A stretch of 64,000 nt of DNA, from positions 1 through 64,000 of the forward strand of contig CALXQJ010000010.1 in assembly GCA_944390575.1 (NCBI GenBank), given 5' to 3'. Under the pieces are notes generated by a model that made no database searches, was not told the DNA's origin, and saw nothing but the letters and a program-made list of their open reading frames with translations. This document shows, piece by piece, positions 8,495-17,142 of this stretch (position 1 is the first letter of the stretch; every line of letters starts with the position of its first letter). The translations under genes were made by a program, and so were the position numbers. This stretch comes from an uncultured Spirochaetota bacterium (GTDB lineage: Bacteria > Spirochaetota > Brachyspiria > Brachyspirales > Brachyspiraceae).

Positions 8495-9208
8495 ATGAAA
8501 ATAAAGTTATTTATACTTTGTTTTATTTTTCTAGCTAAGACAGTTTTTCCAGCTGACTTTGAGCTTGCAGTTGGAGGAAGTGTTAACTTAGGTAGCATTA
8601 TGAATTTTACATCTGCTGTAGGAGCCTCTGAGGAAAGACCAGAGGGATTTCAGATGGGTAGTGGAATCAATGCTTCTGCTATGGTAGAGCTTGGTCACCA
8701 TTATAGAGTATCTACTGAAGGAGCTGTTAGAACTATTAGTGTATCTGTAGATCTTGGTTACAACTTTTATAGTGGTGAAAGAGATACTATTTTTTCTACA
8801 TACCATAACTTATTATTTGGACTTGTTGCAAAAGTTAACTTCAATAACTTTATGGCATTAGGAATAGGTGGAGGAGCTTATATGCCTCTTACATTCTCTT
8901 TAAATCATCCAGATCCAGACTTGATAATTTTAGGAGAAAGTGATATTGTAAGTTTCAATATGGATTATATTAAAGCTATGTATAAAAACCCATTTATGCC
9001 TTATGTTAAACTTGTATGGGATAATTATATATACTTTAATGAAAAGTGGGCTTTAAAAGTAGATGCTACTGTACTTTATAACTTAGGTATGGTGCTTGAT
9101 ACTGAAAGTATAAATCGTGGTGCTACAGTAGGTTATGAAAAATATAGTTTCTCTGCACTTTCTATTGAAGTAGGTGCTTCTATTGCTTTTGGTAGACCTA
9201 TGAAATAA
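8495..9208 (+). CDS. Predicted outer-membrane beta-barrel protein
   Basis: A 237-residue secreted protein with a signal peptide (residues 1 to about 20, ending near FPADF). The rest alternates hydrophobic and polar residues with many Gly and aromatic positions (GGSVNLGSIM, SVDLGYNFYSG, ALGIGGGAYMPL), as expected for a small outer-membrane barrel. It ends in IEVGASIAFGRPMK. A GGAGG precedes the ATG. I do not recognise a named family. A truncated copy of its last third lies immediately downstream. Confidence 0.7.
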   Translation: MKIKLFILCFIFLAKTVFPADFELAVGGSVNLGSIMNFTSAVGASEERPEGFQMGSGINASAMVELGHHYRVSTEGAVRTISVSVDLGYNFYSGERDTIFSTYHNLLFGLVAKVNFNNFMALGIGGGAYMPLTFSLNHPDPDLIILGESDIVSFNMDYIKAMYKNPFMPYVKLVWDNYIYFNEKWALKVDATVLYNLGMVLDTESINRGATVGYEKYSFSALSIEVGASIAFGRPMK

Positions 9209-9274
9209 ATATTTGAAATAAAGATTAATTTATAGTCTCCTTTATTTTATTTTCAATATTTTATATTGACTTAA

Positions 9275-9547
9275 GGGATTATATGTATTACTGATAAGAT
9301 AAAAACTATGCATAAAATTCCTATTATGCCTTATATTAAGGCTATTGTTGAAAAATATTTTTATCTTAAAGATTCTTTAGCTATTAAAATAGATGCTAGT
9401 TTACTTTATAATTTTGGTATGAGTTTGGATACAGATAAATTAAAACAAAATACAGAAATGATGAATAATATTTATAGTAGTTATAGTTTCTCTGGCCTTT
9501 CTTTAGATGTTGGTATATCTGTTGCCTTTGGTAGACCTAAAGAATAA
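9275..9547 (+). pseudogene. Decayed 3' copy of the preceding barrel gene
   Basis: The translated segment matches the last third of the preceding barrel protein: IMPYIKA against FMPYVKL, then KIDASLLYNFGMSLDT against KVDATVLYNLGMVLDT, ending FSGLSLDVGISVAFGRPKE against FSALSIEVGASIAFGRPMK. The similarity continues upstream of the only ATG (9308): codons from about 9284 read CITDKIKTM, matching NMDYIKAM in the intact gene, until a stop at 9272-9274. There is no signal peptide. This is best read as the remnant of a tandem duplication and not a functional small gene. Confidence 0.75.
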
Positions 9548-9628
9548 TATTTTTTATTTATTATTATATAGATTTTTTTGTATTATAAAATATAATTCTT
9601 TAATATTTACATATTTGGAATTGTTTTA

Positions 9629-11626
9629 ATGAATATATTAGATAATATAAGCGATGTACAAAGAGATGGTATTATATATATTGACACTCCACTTTTATTA
9701 TTAGCTGGTGCTGGAAGTGGTAAAACGCTTGTTATTACAAAAAAAATAGCGTACTTAATAAAAGAAAAAAATATACATCCAGAACATATCATGGCTGTTA
9801 CATTTACAAATAAAGCAGCTAATGAAATGAAAAATAGAGTTTGTAATATACTTCCAAATATTAAGCCATATAGACTTTTTATCAAAACTTTTCACTCTGC
9901 TTGTCTTAAAATCTTAAAAGAAAATTATGAGTATATAGGTTATAGAGAAAATTTTATCATATTAGATGATACGGATAAAATTTCTATTATAAAACAATTA
10001 ATGAAAGAAGAGGATATTCCTAAAAGTATTACGGTTAAGATGATATCTAATTTTATTTCTAATGTAAAAAATGAACTTGAAGATGGTATAACTTATGATA
10101 GAGAATTTTTTGAGCGTATATATCATAGTTATTTAGAGTATTCTATTTCAGAAAATGTTATGGATTTTGATGATTTGATAGTTAATACTATAAAACTATT
10201 TGAAAATAATATTGAGATACTTAATTATTATAGAAATAGATTTAAGTATATTTTAGTAGATGAGTTTCAGGATACTAATTATTTACAGTATAAACTTATT
10301 AAGTTGTTGTCTTTTGATAGTAATAATATTTGTCGTAATAATTTGACTGTTGTTGGTGATGATGATCAGAGTATTTATGCTTTTAGAGGTGCTAATGTAT
10401 CTAATATACTAAATTTTGAAAAAGATTTTCCAAATACTAAAATTATTAGACTTGAAGAGAATTATAGATGTAGTAAAAGTATAGTAGATGTAGCATTAAG
10501 TGTTATACAAAATAATTCTCATAGACATACTAAGAATGTATTTTCTAATATAAAAGATGAGTATAGTATAGAAAATTGGGTTTGTTATTCTGATTTGGAT
10601 GAGGCTAAATCTGTAGTTGATGAGATAGAGAGATTATTTTGTGATGGTTTTGAAGCTAAAGATATTGTTATTTTGTTTAGAACTAATAGTCAATCACGTG
10701 CTTATGAAAAAGAGCTATTAGCACATTCTATTAATTATATTGTTGTTGGAGCTTTAGAATTTTATAAGCGTATAGAGATAAAAGATTCTATTTCTTTTTT
10801 AAGACTTCTAACTGGTTTTGAAGATAATTTTAGTTTTAGAAGAACTATTAATACTCCACCACGTGGCATTGGAGAAAAGACATTATCAAATATAGAAGAT
10901 TTTTCAAATAAAAAAAATATTACCCTATACAAAGCTATAGATTTTATAGATGAATGTAAGCTAACAAAGAAAGTTATAAATGCTCTTAAATATTTTAAGG
11001 ATATAATAGAAGAATATAAAAATAAGATTAAAGATGATATTGATAATAATAATGGTATTGAGATAGAAAATATATTTTTTGAGTTTCTATTAGATATAGA
11101 TTATTTTTCTATATTTTCTTCTGAAGAGGAGAGAAGAACTATAGTTGCAAAGGAGAATATAAAAGAACTTTTTAGAGCTTTTTATAATTATAGAGCTTTA
11201 GAAAACAATTCTGATATTATTAATTTTTTGGAAGAGATTAGTTTGTATAGAGATATTAGTAATAATTCTGATAATAATAATGATGATTCTATTACTTTAA
11301 TGACAGTACATAATGCTAAAGGTCTTGAATTTGACGTTGTGTTTATTACTGGTTTAGAACAGGGAGTATTTCCTCATTATTTCTCTCTTGAAGAAGAAAA
11401 TGGTATTGATGAAGAGAGAAGACTTTTTTATGTTGCAATAACTCGTGCTAAGAAAAAACTATATTTAACATATTCTAAAAAGAGAAGAATTAATACTGGT
11501 ATATTAGAACAATTACCATCTCCATTTTTATTTGAGATACCAAAGCATTTATTAGACAAAAAAGAAAAGAATAATTATAGATATGATAATTTTATTGATA
11601 TAGATGAGGATGCTTTTATATATTAA
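9629..11626 (+). CDS. pcrA: UvrD/PcrA-family ATP-dependent DNA helicase
   Basis: A superfamily 1A helicase that unwinds DNA 3' to 5' during repair and replication restart. It is 665 residues, slightly shorter than typical PcrA (about 720), mainly because the C-terminal tail is short. Motifs are in order: AGAGSGKT (26-33, Walker A), AVTFTNKAANEMK (Ia), LVDEFQDTN (II), VGDDDQSIYAFRGAN (III), LEENYR (IV), LMTVHNAKGLEFDVVFITG (V) and RRLFYVAITRAKK (VI). Whether it is the genome's UvrD or a Rep/PcrA paralogue cannot be settled from one window. Confidence 0.9.
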   Translation: MNILDNISDVQRDGIIYIDTPLLLLAGAGSGKTLVITKKIAYLIKEKNIHPEHIMAVTFTNKAANEMKNRVCNILPNIKPYRLFIKTFHSACLKILKENYEYIGYRENFIILDDTDKISIIKQLMKEEDIPKSITVKMISNFISNVKNELEDGITYDREFFERIYHSYLEYSISENVMDFDDLIVNTIKLFENNIEILNYYRNRFKYILVDEFQDTNYLQYKLIKLLSFDSNNICRNNLTVVGDDDQSIYAFRGANVSNILNFEKDFPNTKIIRLEENYRCSKSIVDVALSVIQNNSHRHTKNVFSNIKDEYSIENWVCYSDLDEAKSVVDEIERLFCDGFEAKDIVILFRTNSQSRAYEKELLAHSINYIVVGALEFYKRIEIKDSISFLRLLTGFEDNFSFRRTINTPPRGIGEKTLSNIEDFSNKKNITLYKAIDFIDECKLTKKVINALKYFKDIIEEYKNKIKDDIDNNNGIEIENIFFEFLLDIDYFSIFSSEEERRTIVAKENIKELFRAFYNYRALENNSDIINFLEEISLYRDISNNSDNNNDDSITLMTVHNAKGLEFDVVFITGLEQGVFPHYFSLEEENGIDEERRLFYVAITRAKKKLYLTYSKKRRINTGILEQLPSPFLFEIPKHLLDKKEKNNYRYDNFIDIDEDAFIY

Positions 11627-11727
11627 ATATAAAAAAATTTTAATAAAAAATATTGAGTTTTTTTACATTTTATATATATTATCTGTTAAATAAATGTAAT
11701 AAATTTTAGTAAAGGTATATGTAAAAA

Positions 11728-12396
11728 ATGAAAAAAATATTACTTGCATCATTACTTTTAGTTTTTGTAGCTTGTGGTAAGAAAGAGACTACTACTACTA
11801 CAGATAACAGTTCTCATTCTGGACATGGAGCTTCTGGTTCTGAAATTATTGATTTAATGCATGCACCTATGATGGCTCAAGCTTTTCAGAAAACAGATAA
11901 TCCAGATGTTGATTACCTATATAATATGATTCCTCATCATCAGGGAGCTATTGATTCTTCTAAGAAATTATTAGAAACTACTACTAATGAGCAGTTAATT
12001 TCTTTAGCTAATGCTATTATTGCAGAACAAGAAAAAGAAATAGCTGAGTTTACAGCTTTAATACCAGAGCTTATGGCTAAAGCTACTAGCTATGCTGAAA
12101 TCGATACTAAAGCATTTGCTGATAAAGCAGAAATGTTAATGTATCAGATGATGGCTGAAATGACTAAAATTACTATTTCTGCTAATGATGATATTAACTT
12201 TATTCAGGGTATGATTCCTCATCATCAGGGTGCTATAGATGCTTCTAAGCAAATATTAGAAGTTACTAAAGATGATAAAATTAAAGAAATTGCAAATAGA
12301 ATAATTTCAGCTCAAGAGAAAGAAATATCTACTATGCATATGTTATTAGCTTCTTTACAAGGTAATGAAAATAGCAATCCTCATGCAGGTCATTAA
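11728..12396 (+). CDS. DUF305 lipoprotein with two HHQGA repeats
   Basis: A 222-residue predicted lipoprotein: MKKILLASLLLVFVAC is a signal peptide ending in a lipobox, with the lipidated Cys at 16. The mature part holds two DUF305 halves, each with the motif MIPHHQGAID followed by a helix (about residues 70-115 and 170-215). DUF305 proteins are ferritin-like four-helix proteins with His and Met residues, often linked to copper, but the function is not established. A His-rich tail (NPHAGH) and SHSGHG near the N-terminus could bind metal; that is inference. A terminator follows. Confidence 0.85.
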   Translation: MKKILLASLLLVFVACGKKETTTTTDNSSHSGHGASGSEIIDLMHAPMMAQAFQKTDNPDVDYLYNMIPHHQGAIDSSKKLLETTTNEQLISLANAIIAEQEKEIAEFTALIPELMAKATSYAEIDTKAFADKAEMLMYQMMAEMTKITISANDDINFIQGMIPHHQGAIDASKQILEVTKDDKIKEIANRIISAQEKEISTMHMLLASLQGNENSNPHAGH

Positions 12397-12422
12397 TTTT
12401 GTATAATAATTGAATAAAATAT

Positions 12423-12458
12423 AGAGGCTCATTATAATAATAATGTGCCTCTTTTATT
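12423..12458 (+). terminator. Rho-independent terminator after the DUF305 gene
   Basis: AGAGGC-T-CATTAT pairs with ATAATGTGCCTCT, with one mismatch, and is followed by TTTATTTT. It lies 27 bases after the stop and separates this gene from the convergent lipoprotein gene. Confidence 0.8.
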
Positions 12459-12469
12459 TTTATATATTA

Positions 12470-12835
12470 TTATTGTTTTTTACCTTTATGCGTTCTTACA
12501 GTTTCTGGTATTGTAGTAAAGTCTAAGTACATAGTTACTGTTGTATCTGTATCAAATGTTAATGTAACATTTCCTGTTGTTACACCTGATTTAGCATTTT
12601 CTATAATAAACTTATTTTCACTTTCTTCTTTTGGGGTACCTTCACTAAAATAAGAACTACTAATTTTTCCGTCACCATCTATAGAAAATAGTTCTCTTCC
12701 AGTTCTTTCAGAAACCCAAGTACCAGAATACTTTTTTAATCCTTCACTTGGTGAAGATGGTGATGTACATCCATTTATTATAATAGATAGTATAAACATA
12801 GAAATTAGTGATTTTAATATTTTTTTATTTTTCAT
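12470..12835 (-). CDS. Small secreted lipoprotein
   Basis: A 121-residue protein. The chosen start is the ATG at 12835, preceded on its strand by AAGGAG at a good distance; an upstream in-frame ATG at 12889 falls inside a dyad region and has no ribosome binding site. The N-terminus is a lipoprotein signal ending IIINGC. The mature part begins with a Ser/Pro-rich stretch, then KKYSGTWVSE and a beta-rich domain with VTLTFDTDT. The lipoprotein at 39381 has the same plan (KYKGDWYPV and VTLVFDSDS), so the two are distant paralogues. Function unknown. Confidence 0.75.
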   Translation of the reverse strand: MKNKKILKSLISMFILSIIINGCTSPSSPSEGLKKYSGTWVSERTGRELFSIDGDGKISSSYFSEGTPKEESENKFIIENAKSGVTTGNVTLTFDTDTTVTMYLDFTTIPETVRTHKGKKQ

Positions 12836-12875
12836 AAAAAAACTCCTTGTATAATATATATATTTAAGTATATAT

Positions 12876-12908
12876 ATTGTTAGAATCACCTAACAATATG
12901 ATTGTTAG
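12876..12908. promoter_or_regulatory. Three-copy ATTGTTAG dyad, possible operator
   Basis: ATTGTTAG occurs at 12876-12883 and again directly at 12901-12908, with its exact inverse CTAACAAT at 12890-12897. Either outer copy can pair with the middle one. The cluster is 41-73 bases upstream of the lipoprotein start at 12835, a plausible operator or alternative-hairpin site. Confidence 0.4.
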
Positions 12909-12981
12909 AATGATAAAACATTTTTAATATAAATCAATATGAAATTATCATAATTATGTGTTTTTATTCTAAAAAAGAGTT

Positions 12982-14961
12982 TTAATTGAGAGCCGTGAAT
13001 TCATCAGCAGACATTATTTGCACCCCAAGCTCCTCGGCTTTTTTTAGTTTACTACCTGCCTTTTCACCTACTATTAGAATATCTGTATTTTTTGAAATAG
13101 AAGATTGAACATTCGCTCCAAGTTTTTCTGCTAACTCTTTTGCAGATGTTCGAGAATATCCTTCTATAGAACCTGTAATTACAACATTTTTTCCTGTGAG
13201 TATTGATTCTTTTATTTGAATTTTTTCAAAGATAGGATTAACTCCAACGGCGATTAGACTATTTATAATATTTTTTCCTTTATCACTATTTATAAAATTA
13301 AATATGCTTTTTGCACTAATCTCGCCGATACCTTCTATATTTTCTAAATCTTCTATAGATGCTTTTTTAAAATTTTCTATACTTGTGAAATATTTTGCAA
13401 GCAAATCGGCAGTAGTTTCACCTACTTGACGCATACCAAGAGCATATATAAATCTTTTTAATGTAGTTTGTTTACTTTTCTCTATAGATGATAGCATATT
13501 ACTTGCAAGCTTATCACCCATTCTATCAAATTTATCTAAGTCTTCTTTTGTTATCTTGTATAAATCAGCAGGATTTTTTACAAGTCCACTTTTAGTAAAG
13601 ATAGCAATCCATTCTTTACCAATGCCATCAATATTCATAGCACTTTTAGATACAAAGTATTCTATATATTTAGTGACTTTATTAGGACATTCTTCATTAA
13701 TACATCGTACAATAACATCTCCATCAGTAATAGCAGTTTCACCACCACAAACAGGACATTTATTAGGAAATATAAAAGGTATACATTCAAGTGTACGCTT
13801 ATCAAAAACAACCCTTGTAATCTTAGGAATAACATCACCAGAACGTATAACAACAACAGTATCCCCTACTCTAATATCTTTAGATTTTATTTCATTAGGA
13901 TTATGAAGTGTAACATTAGATACTGTAACACCTCCAACTTTTACAGGTTCTAACTTCGCAACAGGTGTTAAAGCACCAGTACGCCCAACTTGAATATCAA
14001 TAGATTTTATAATAGTTTCTTTTTCTTCAGGCTTAAACTTAAAAGCAACAGCAAAACGAGGAGCTCTTGATAAAAATCCCAATTTTTCTTGATATGAAAC
14101 ATCATCAACTTTAATTACAAGTCCATCTATTTCATAATCCATAGAGCTTCTTTCTTTTTGTATTTCATTATATACCCTTAGTACATCAGAAGAATCTATA
14201 CTGCTATGAACACCTTCAACTGTAAAACCTAACTCTTTTAACATTTCCATTGCTTTATATTCATTTGTAATATTAAAATCTTTATAATTTGCTATTTGAT
14301 AGGCAAAGAATTTTAATCTACGTTTTTTACTCTCAGAACTATCTAATTGACGAAGTCCACCAGAGGCTGCATTACGAGGATTTGCAAATGGAATTTCTTC
14401 TAATTCATCTCTTTCTTTATTTAGAATTTGAAAATCTTTTTTTGTAATTAGAGTCTCTCCTCTTATAATAATTTTTTCTTTTAATTTAATTGTTTTAGGT
14501 ACATTATTTATCATCATTACATTATTTGTAACATTTTCACCCACTTTTCCATCACCACGAGTGCTTGCTACAATTAATTTACCATTTTCATAAATAAGTT
14601 CTAAAGCAAGTCCATCAAACTTATTTTCTACAGTATATTTAATATTATTAGTATTAAGTTCTTTTTGCATTCTTAAATCAAAATCCAAAAATTCTTCTTC
14701 ATTCATAACATTAGAAAGAGAATACATTGCTATAGGATGCTCAAACTTTTCAAATTTTTCTAATACACTTCCACCTACTCTATTAGTTGGACTATTTTCT
14801 AATTTTAATTTAGGGTATTTAGCCTCTAATTCTTCAAGTTCCCTAAACATTTTATCATATTCATAGTCTTCTATTTCTGGATTATCCTGTTCATAATATA
14901 GTTTATTATGATAATTAATTTTATTTATTAATTCTTTTATTTTTTCTTTTATATTTTCCAT
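12982..14961 (-). CDS. ligA: NAD-dependent DNA ligase LigA
   Basis: LigA seals nicks in replication and repair using NAD. The 659-residue length is typical. Domains in order: Ia with YHNKLYYEQDNPEIEDYEYD, adenylation domain with the active Lys114 in KFDG, OB fold with VGRTGALTPVAKLEPV, a Cys4 zinc finger (CPVCGG, then CINEECP), helix-hairpin-helix repeats with LENIEGIGEISAKSI, and a C-terminal BRCT domain (GKNVVITGSIEGYSR onward). apbE lies 29 bases upstream on the same strand, so the two may be cotranscribed. Confidence 0.97.
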   Translation of the reverse strand: MENIKEKIKELINKINYHNKLYYEQDNPEIEDYEYDKMFRELEELEAKYPKLKLENSPTNRVGGSVLEKFEKFEHPIAMYSLSNVMNEEEFLDFDLRMQKELNTNNIKYTVENKFDGLALELIYENGKLIVASTRGDGKVGENVTNNVMMINNVPKTIKLKEKIIIRGETLITKKDFQILNKERDELEEIPFANPRNAASGGLRQLDSSESKKRRLKFFAYQIANYKDFNITNEYKAMEMLKELGFTVEGVHSSIDSSDVLRVYNEIQKERSSMDYEIDGLVIKVDDVSYQEKLGFLSRAPRFAVAFKFKPEEKETIIKSIDIQVGRTGALTPVAKLEPVKVGGVTVSNVTLHNPNEIKSKDIRVGDTVVVIRSGDVIPKITRVVFDKRTLECIPFIFPNKCPVCGGETAITDGDVIVRCINEECPNKVTKYIEYFVSKSAMNIDGIGKEWIAIFTKSGLVKNPADLYKITKEDLDKFDRMGDKLASNMLSSIEKSKQTTLKRFIYALGMRQVGETTADLLAKYFTSIENFKKASIEDLENIEGIGEISAKSIFNFINSDKGKNIINSLIAVGVNPIFEKIQIKESILTGKNVVITGSIEGYSRTSAKELAEKLGANVQSSISKNTDILIVGEKAGSKLKKAEELGVQIMSADEFTALN

Positions 14962-14990
14962 ATTATATAAGTAATCTCCATACTATATAT

Positions 14991-15986
14991 TTAGAAGCTA
15001 TAATTTGTCTGAATAAATAATTCTCCATTTTCATCTACAATATATGCTTCTTTATATATAAAGTTTGTATTATTAAAGAAGTTTGTACCAAGTAGGAATG
15101 CTATTGTTGATAGAGAATCAGCATCTTCTGCATTGGTATGAACTATTGTTGCTGATATTGCATTTGTACTTGGATATCCTGTTATAGAGTTTATTATATG
15201 ATGATAGTTTGTATTATTTTCTATAAAAAATCTCTCATAGTCTCCACTTGTAACTATTGTAGTATTTGTACTTTGTATGAGCCCTAAAAATCCATCTTCA
15301 TCATTTCTTGGATTTCTAATTGCTATTACCCAAGGATTGCCTTTTTGATTGACACCATTAGCATAAGTGTCTCCACCATAGTCTATTAGATAATTTTTTA
15401 TATCAAATTTATTAAATATGTTCTTTATTTTGTCTATTATATATCCTTTTCCAGAAGCTCCAAAATCAAAAGCTAAAGGAGAAGATAAGTTAATATATAT
15501 ATCATCATTATCATTTGTATATAGCATAGCTTTTGTATAATTAATGTTTAATAGTGCATTATCAATTTCTTCTTTTGATGGTACAGTTTGATTTGTTTTT
15601 ACTCCAAATCCCCAAAGCTCTATTAGTGGACGTATAGATATATCATATCCATCAGCTAATTTAGAGTATTTAAGCCCTGTAGATATAATAGAAGCTAATT
15701 CTTTTGATACTTTTATTTGAGTTTCCCCTTCTAAACTTTTTTTATTTAATATAGATATTTCACTTTCTGTATTGTATGGATTTATTATAAAATCTATTCT
15801 ATTAATTTCATTAGTGATAGCATTAATTAATTTTTCCATATTTCTTTCAGTAGTTTGAGCTTTAATATTTAATATTGTATCACTTATTAGAACTGTTTTT
15901 GTTATATACTTTTCTTTTTTATTGTATAGAATAATAGCTATAATTAATAATACTACTATTGTTGCCATATATATTTTTAGTTTCAT
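14991..15986 (-). CDS. apbE: FAD:protein FMN transferase ApbE
   Basis: ApbE moves FMN from FAD onto a Thr of target proteins such as RnfG and RnfD. The protein is 331 residues with one N-terminal hydrophobic helix (about 5-22), so the domain probably faces the periplasm. Family features are DFGASGKGYIIDKI (FAD-binding glycine loop), LIDYGGDTYANG, the WVIAIRNPR segment, TSGDYERFF, HHIINSITGYPS and the metal-site region HTNAEDADSLSTIAFLLG. The expected substrate RnfG is encoded at 6253. It lies just upstream of ligA. Confidence 0.93.
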   Translation of the reverse strand: MKLKIYMATIVVLLIIAIILYNKKEKYITKTVLISDTILNIKAQTTERNMEKLINAITNEINRIDFIINPYNTESEISILNKKSLEGETQIKVSKELASIISTGLKYSKLADGYDISIRPLIELWGFGVKTNQTVPSKEEIDNALLNINYTKAMLYTNDNDDIYINLSSPLAFDFGASGKGYIIDKIKNIFNKFDIKNYLIDYGGDTYANGVNQKGNPWVIAIRNPRNDEDGFLGLIQSTNTTIVTSGDYERFFIENNTNYHHIINSITGYPSTNAISATIVHTNAEDADSLSTIAFLLGTNFFNNTNFIYKEAYIVDENGELFIQTNYSF

Positions 15987-16064
15987 ATTTTTATACCTAC
16001 AACAGATTAAATCTTATAAATGATAACATATATTTTTGAAATTTAAACTATCTCTTAATAGATA

Positions 16065-16094
16065 TTGACAAAATATGAATATAGTATATATTAT
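16065..16094 (+). promoter_or_regulatory. Promoter of the 6S-like RNA
   Basis: A perfect TTGACA at 16065-16070 is followed after 18 bases by TATTAT (16089-16094), or after 16 by TATATT. The predicted start is close to 16100, directly before the closing stem of the RNA. Confidence 0.75.
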
Positions 16095-16099
16095 GTACA

Positions 16100-16292
16100 C
16101 TTCTGCGGTAGTCGAATAGCGATTATTTTTGCGCCAGTATAAATTTGCTTAAAGGGAGTCTATATTCCTTAGTATCAATGATAGGCTCGCCTTTTATAAG
16201 GTTTAGAGAAATCAAGGTCATACTAGTGCGACGCCCACCTGACTATATACTGTCAGGCGCAACTTTCGCGTACGCTACTGCGGATCTTTTTT
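16100..16292 (+). ncRNA. ssrS: Probable 6S RNA
   Basis: 6S RNA mimics an open promoter and sequesters the housekeeping RNA polymerase. This 190-base element stands out as much richer in G and C than its surroundings. A closing stem pairs 16103-16112 with 16274-16283 (ten pairs, three of them G-U, so the fold fits the plus strand and not the minus). A GTGCGACG segment is followed by a small hairpin, CCTGAC with GTCAGG, as at the 3' side of the central bubble in E. coli 6S RNA, and GCGCCAGT lies on the 5' side. A T run (16286-16292) follows the stem. A strong promoter sits just upstream. No covariance search was run. SRP RNA and tmRNA do not fit. Confidence 0.72.
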
Positions 16293-17129
16293 ATATATAT
16301 GTGGCAAAATAGAAGCTATAATAACAAGTAGTATCCCTATTATAGAATACAAATCTATTATTTCATTTAAGATAAATAATCCAAATAGATATGAGAAAAC
16401 TATTCCAAATTCACTATATATGCTTACTGTAGATATAGGTGCTTGTGTATAGGATTTTGTTAAGAAAAACTGACCAAAACCAGCAAATATACCTATTAGT
16501 ATAAGCATAATAAGCTCATATATATTTGGTATTTTGAATGTCATAATAAAAAATGATGAGAATACAGTAGAAAGTAGTGAAAAATAAAATATTATAATGC
16601 TACCACTTACTTTTCCTTTTAAATGCCCTATCATTGTATATGCTAATGCAGCAAATATTGCAGAACCTAAAGCTACTGATATTTGAAAGAAATTTGAGTT
16701 TAACTCTGGCTTTATTACAAATATAGAACCTATTATTGCTATTATTATTGCTATCCATTGTATTTTTAGAACTTTTTCTTTTAATATTACAAATCCTAAA
16801 AATGTAGTCCAAAATGGTGATGTTTTTTGTATTAATGATGCGTCTGCTAAATTCATTGTTTTAGTAGCATAAAAGAATGATATAACGCCTAAATATCCAA
16901 AAATAGATCTTAGTAGAAGAGGAATTATAATTTTTTTATTTGGTATAATATTTTCTTTTAGTTTTATAATAGCTATAATAGTAATTATAAGTATAACAGC
17001 ATTTCTTGCAAATACCTGTTGCATTACTGGTATACTACTTGCTGATATTTTTACTATCAACTGCATAATACTAAATGATAATGTAGAGAGTATCATATAA
17101 ATAATAGCTTTATAATATTTACTTTGCAT
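16275..17129 (-). CDS. EamA/DMT-family transporter
   Basis: A 284-residue inner-membrane protein with ten predicted helices in two repeated halves of five, the EamA (drug/metabolite transporter) plan. Typical segments are YYKAIIYMILSTLSFSIMQ, RNAVILIITI, the LADASLIQKTSPFWTTFLGF motif at the end of repeat one and APISTVSIYSEFGIVFSYLFG in repeat two. The substrate is unknown. Its last codons and TAG (16275-16277) are antisense to the 3' stem and terminator of the 6S-like RNA. It is the last gene of a minus-strand run starting with the M28 peptidase at 20234. Confidence 0.9.
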   Translation of the reverse strand: MQSKYYKAIIYMILSTLSFSIMQLIVKISASSIPVMQQVFARNAVILIITIIAIIKLKENIIPNKKIIIPLLLRSIFGYLGVISFFYATKTMNLADASLIQKTSPFWTTFLGFVILKEKVLKIQWIAIIIAIIGSIFVIKPELNSNFFQISVALGSAIFAALAYTMIGHLKGKVSGSIIIFYFSLLSTVFSSFFIMTFKIPNIYELIMLILIGIFAGFGQFFLTKSYTQAPISTVSIYSEFGIVFSYLFGLFILNEIIDLYSIIGILLVIIASILPHIYKKDPQ

Positions 17130-17142
17130 TATATATTTTTAA

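Noticed and set aside
9308-9547. A free-standing 79-residue gene
   Set aside because: Homology to the upstream barrel protein continues before its ATG and it has no signal peptide, so it is treated as a duplicated remnant.
12836-12889. A longer form of the small lipoprotein starting at 12889
   Set aside because: The AAGGAG-linked ATG at 12835 starts a standard lipoprotein signal; the extension lies in a dyad region.
16100-16292. SRP RNA, tmRNA or RNase P RNA
   Set aside because: The length is about 190 bases, there is no GGAA-capped SRP domain, no tRNA-like ends with a tag frame, and it is too short for RNase P RNA.
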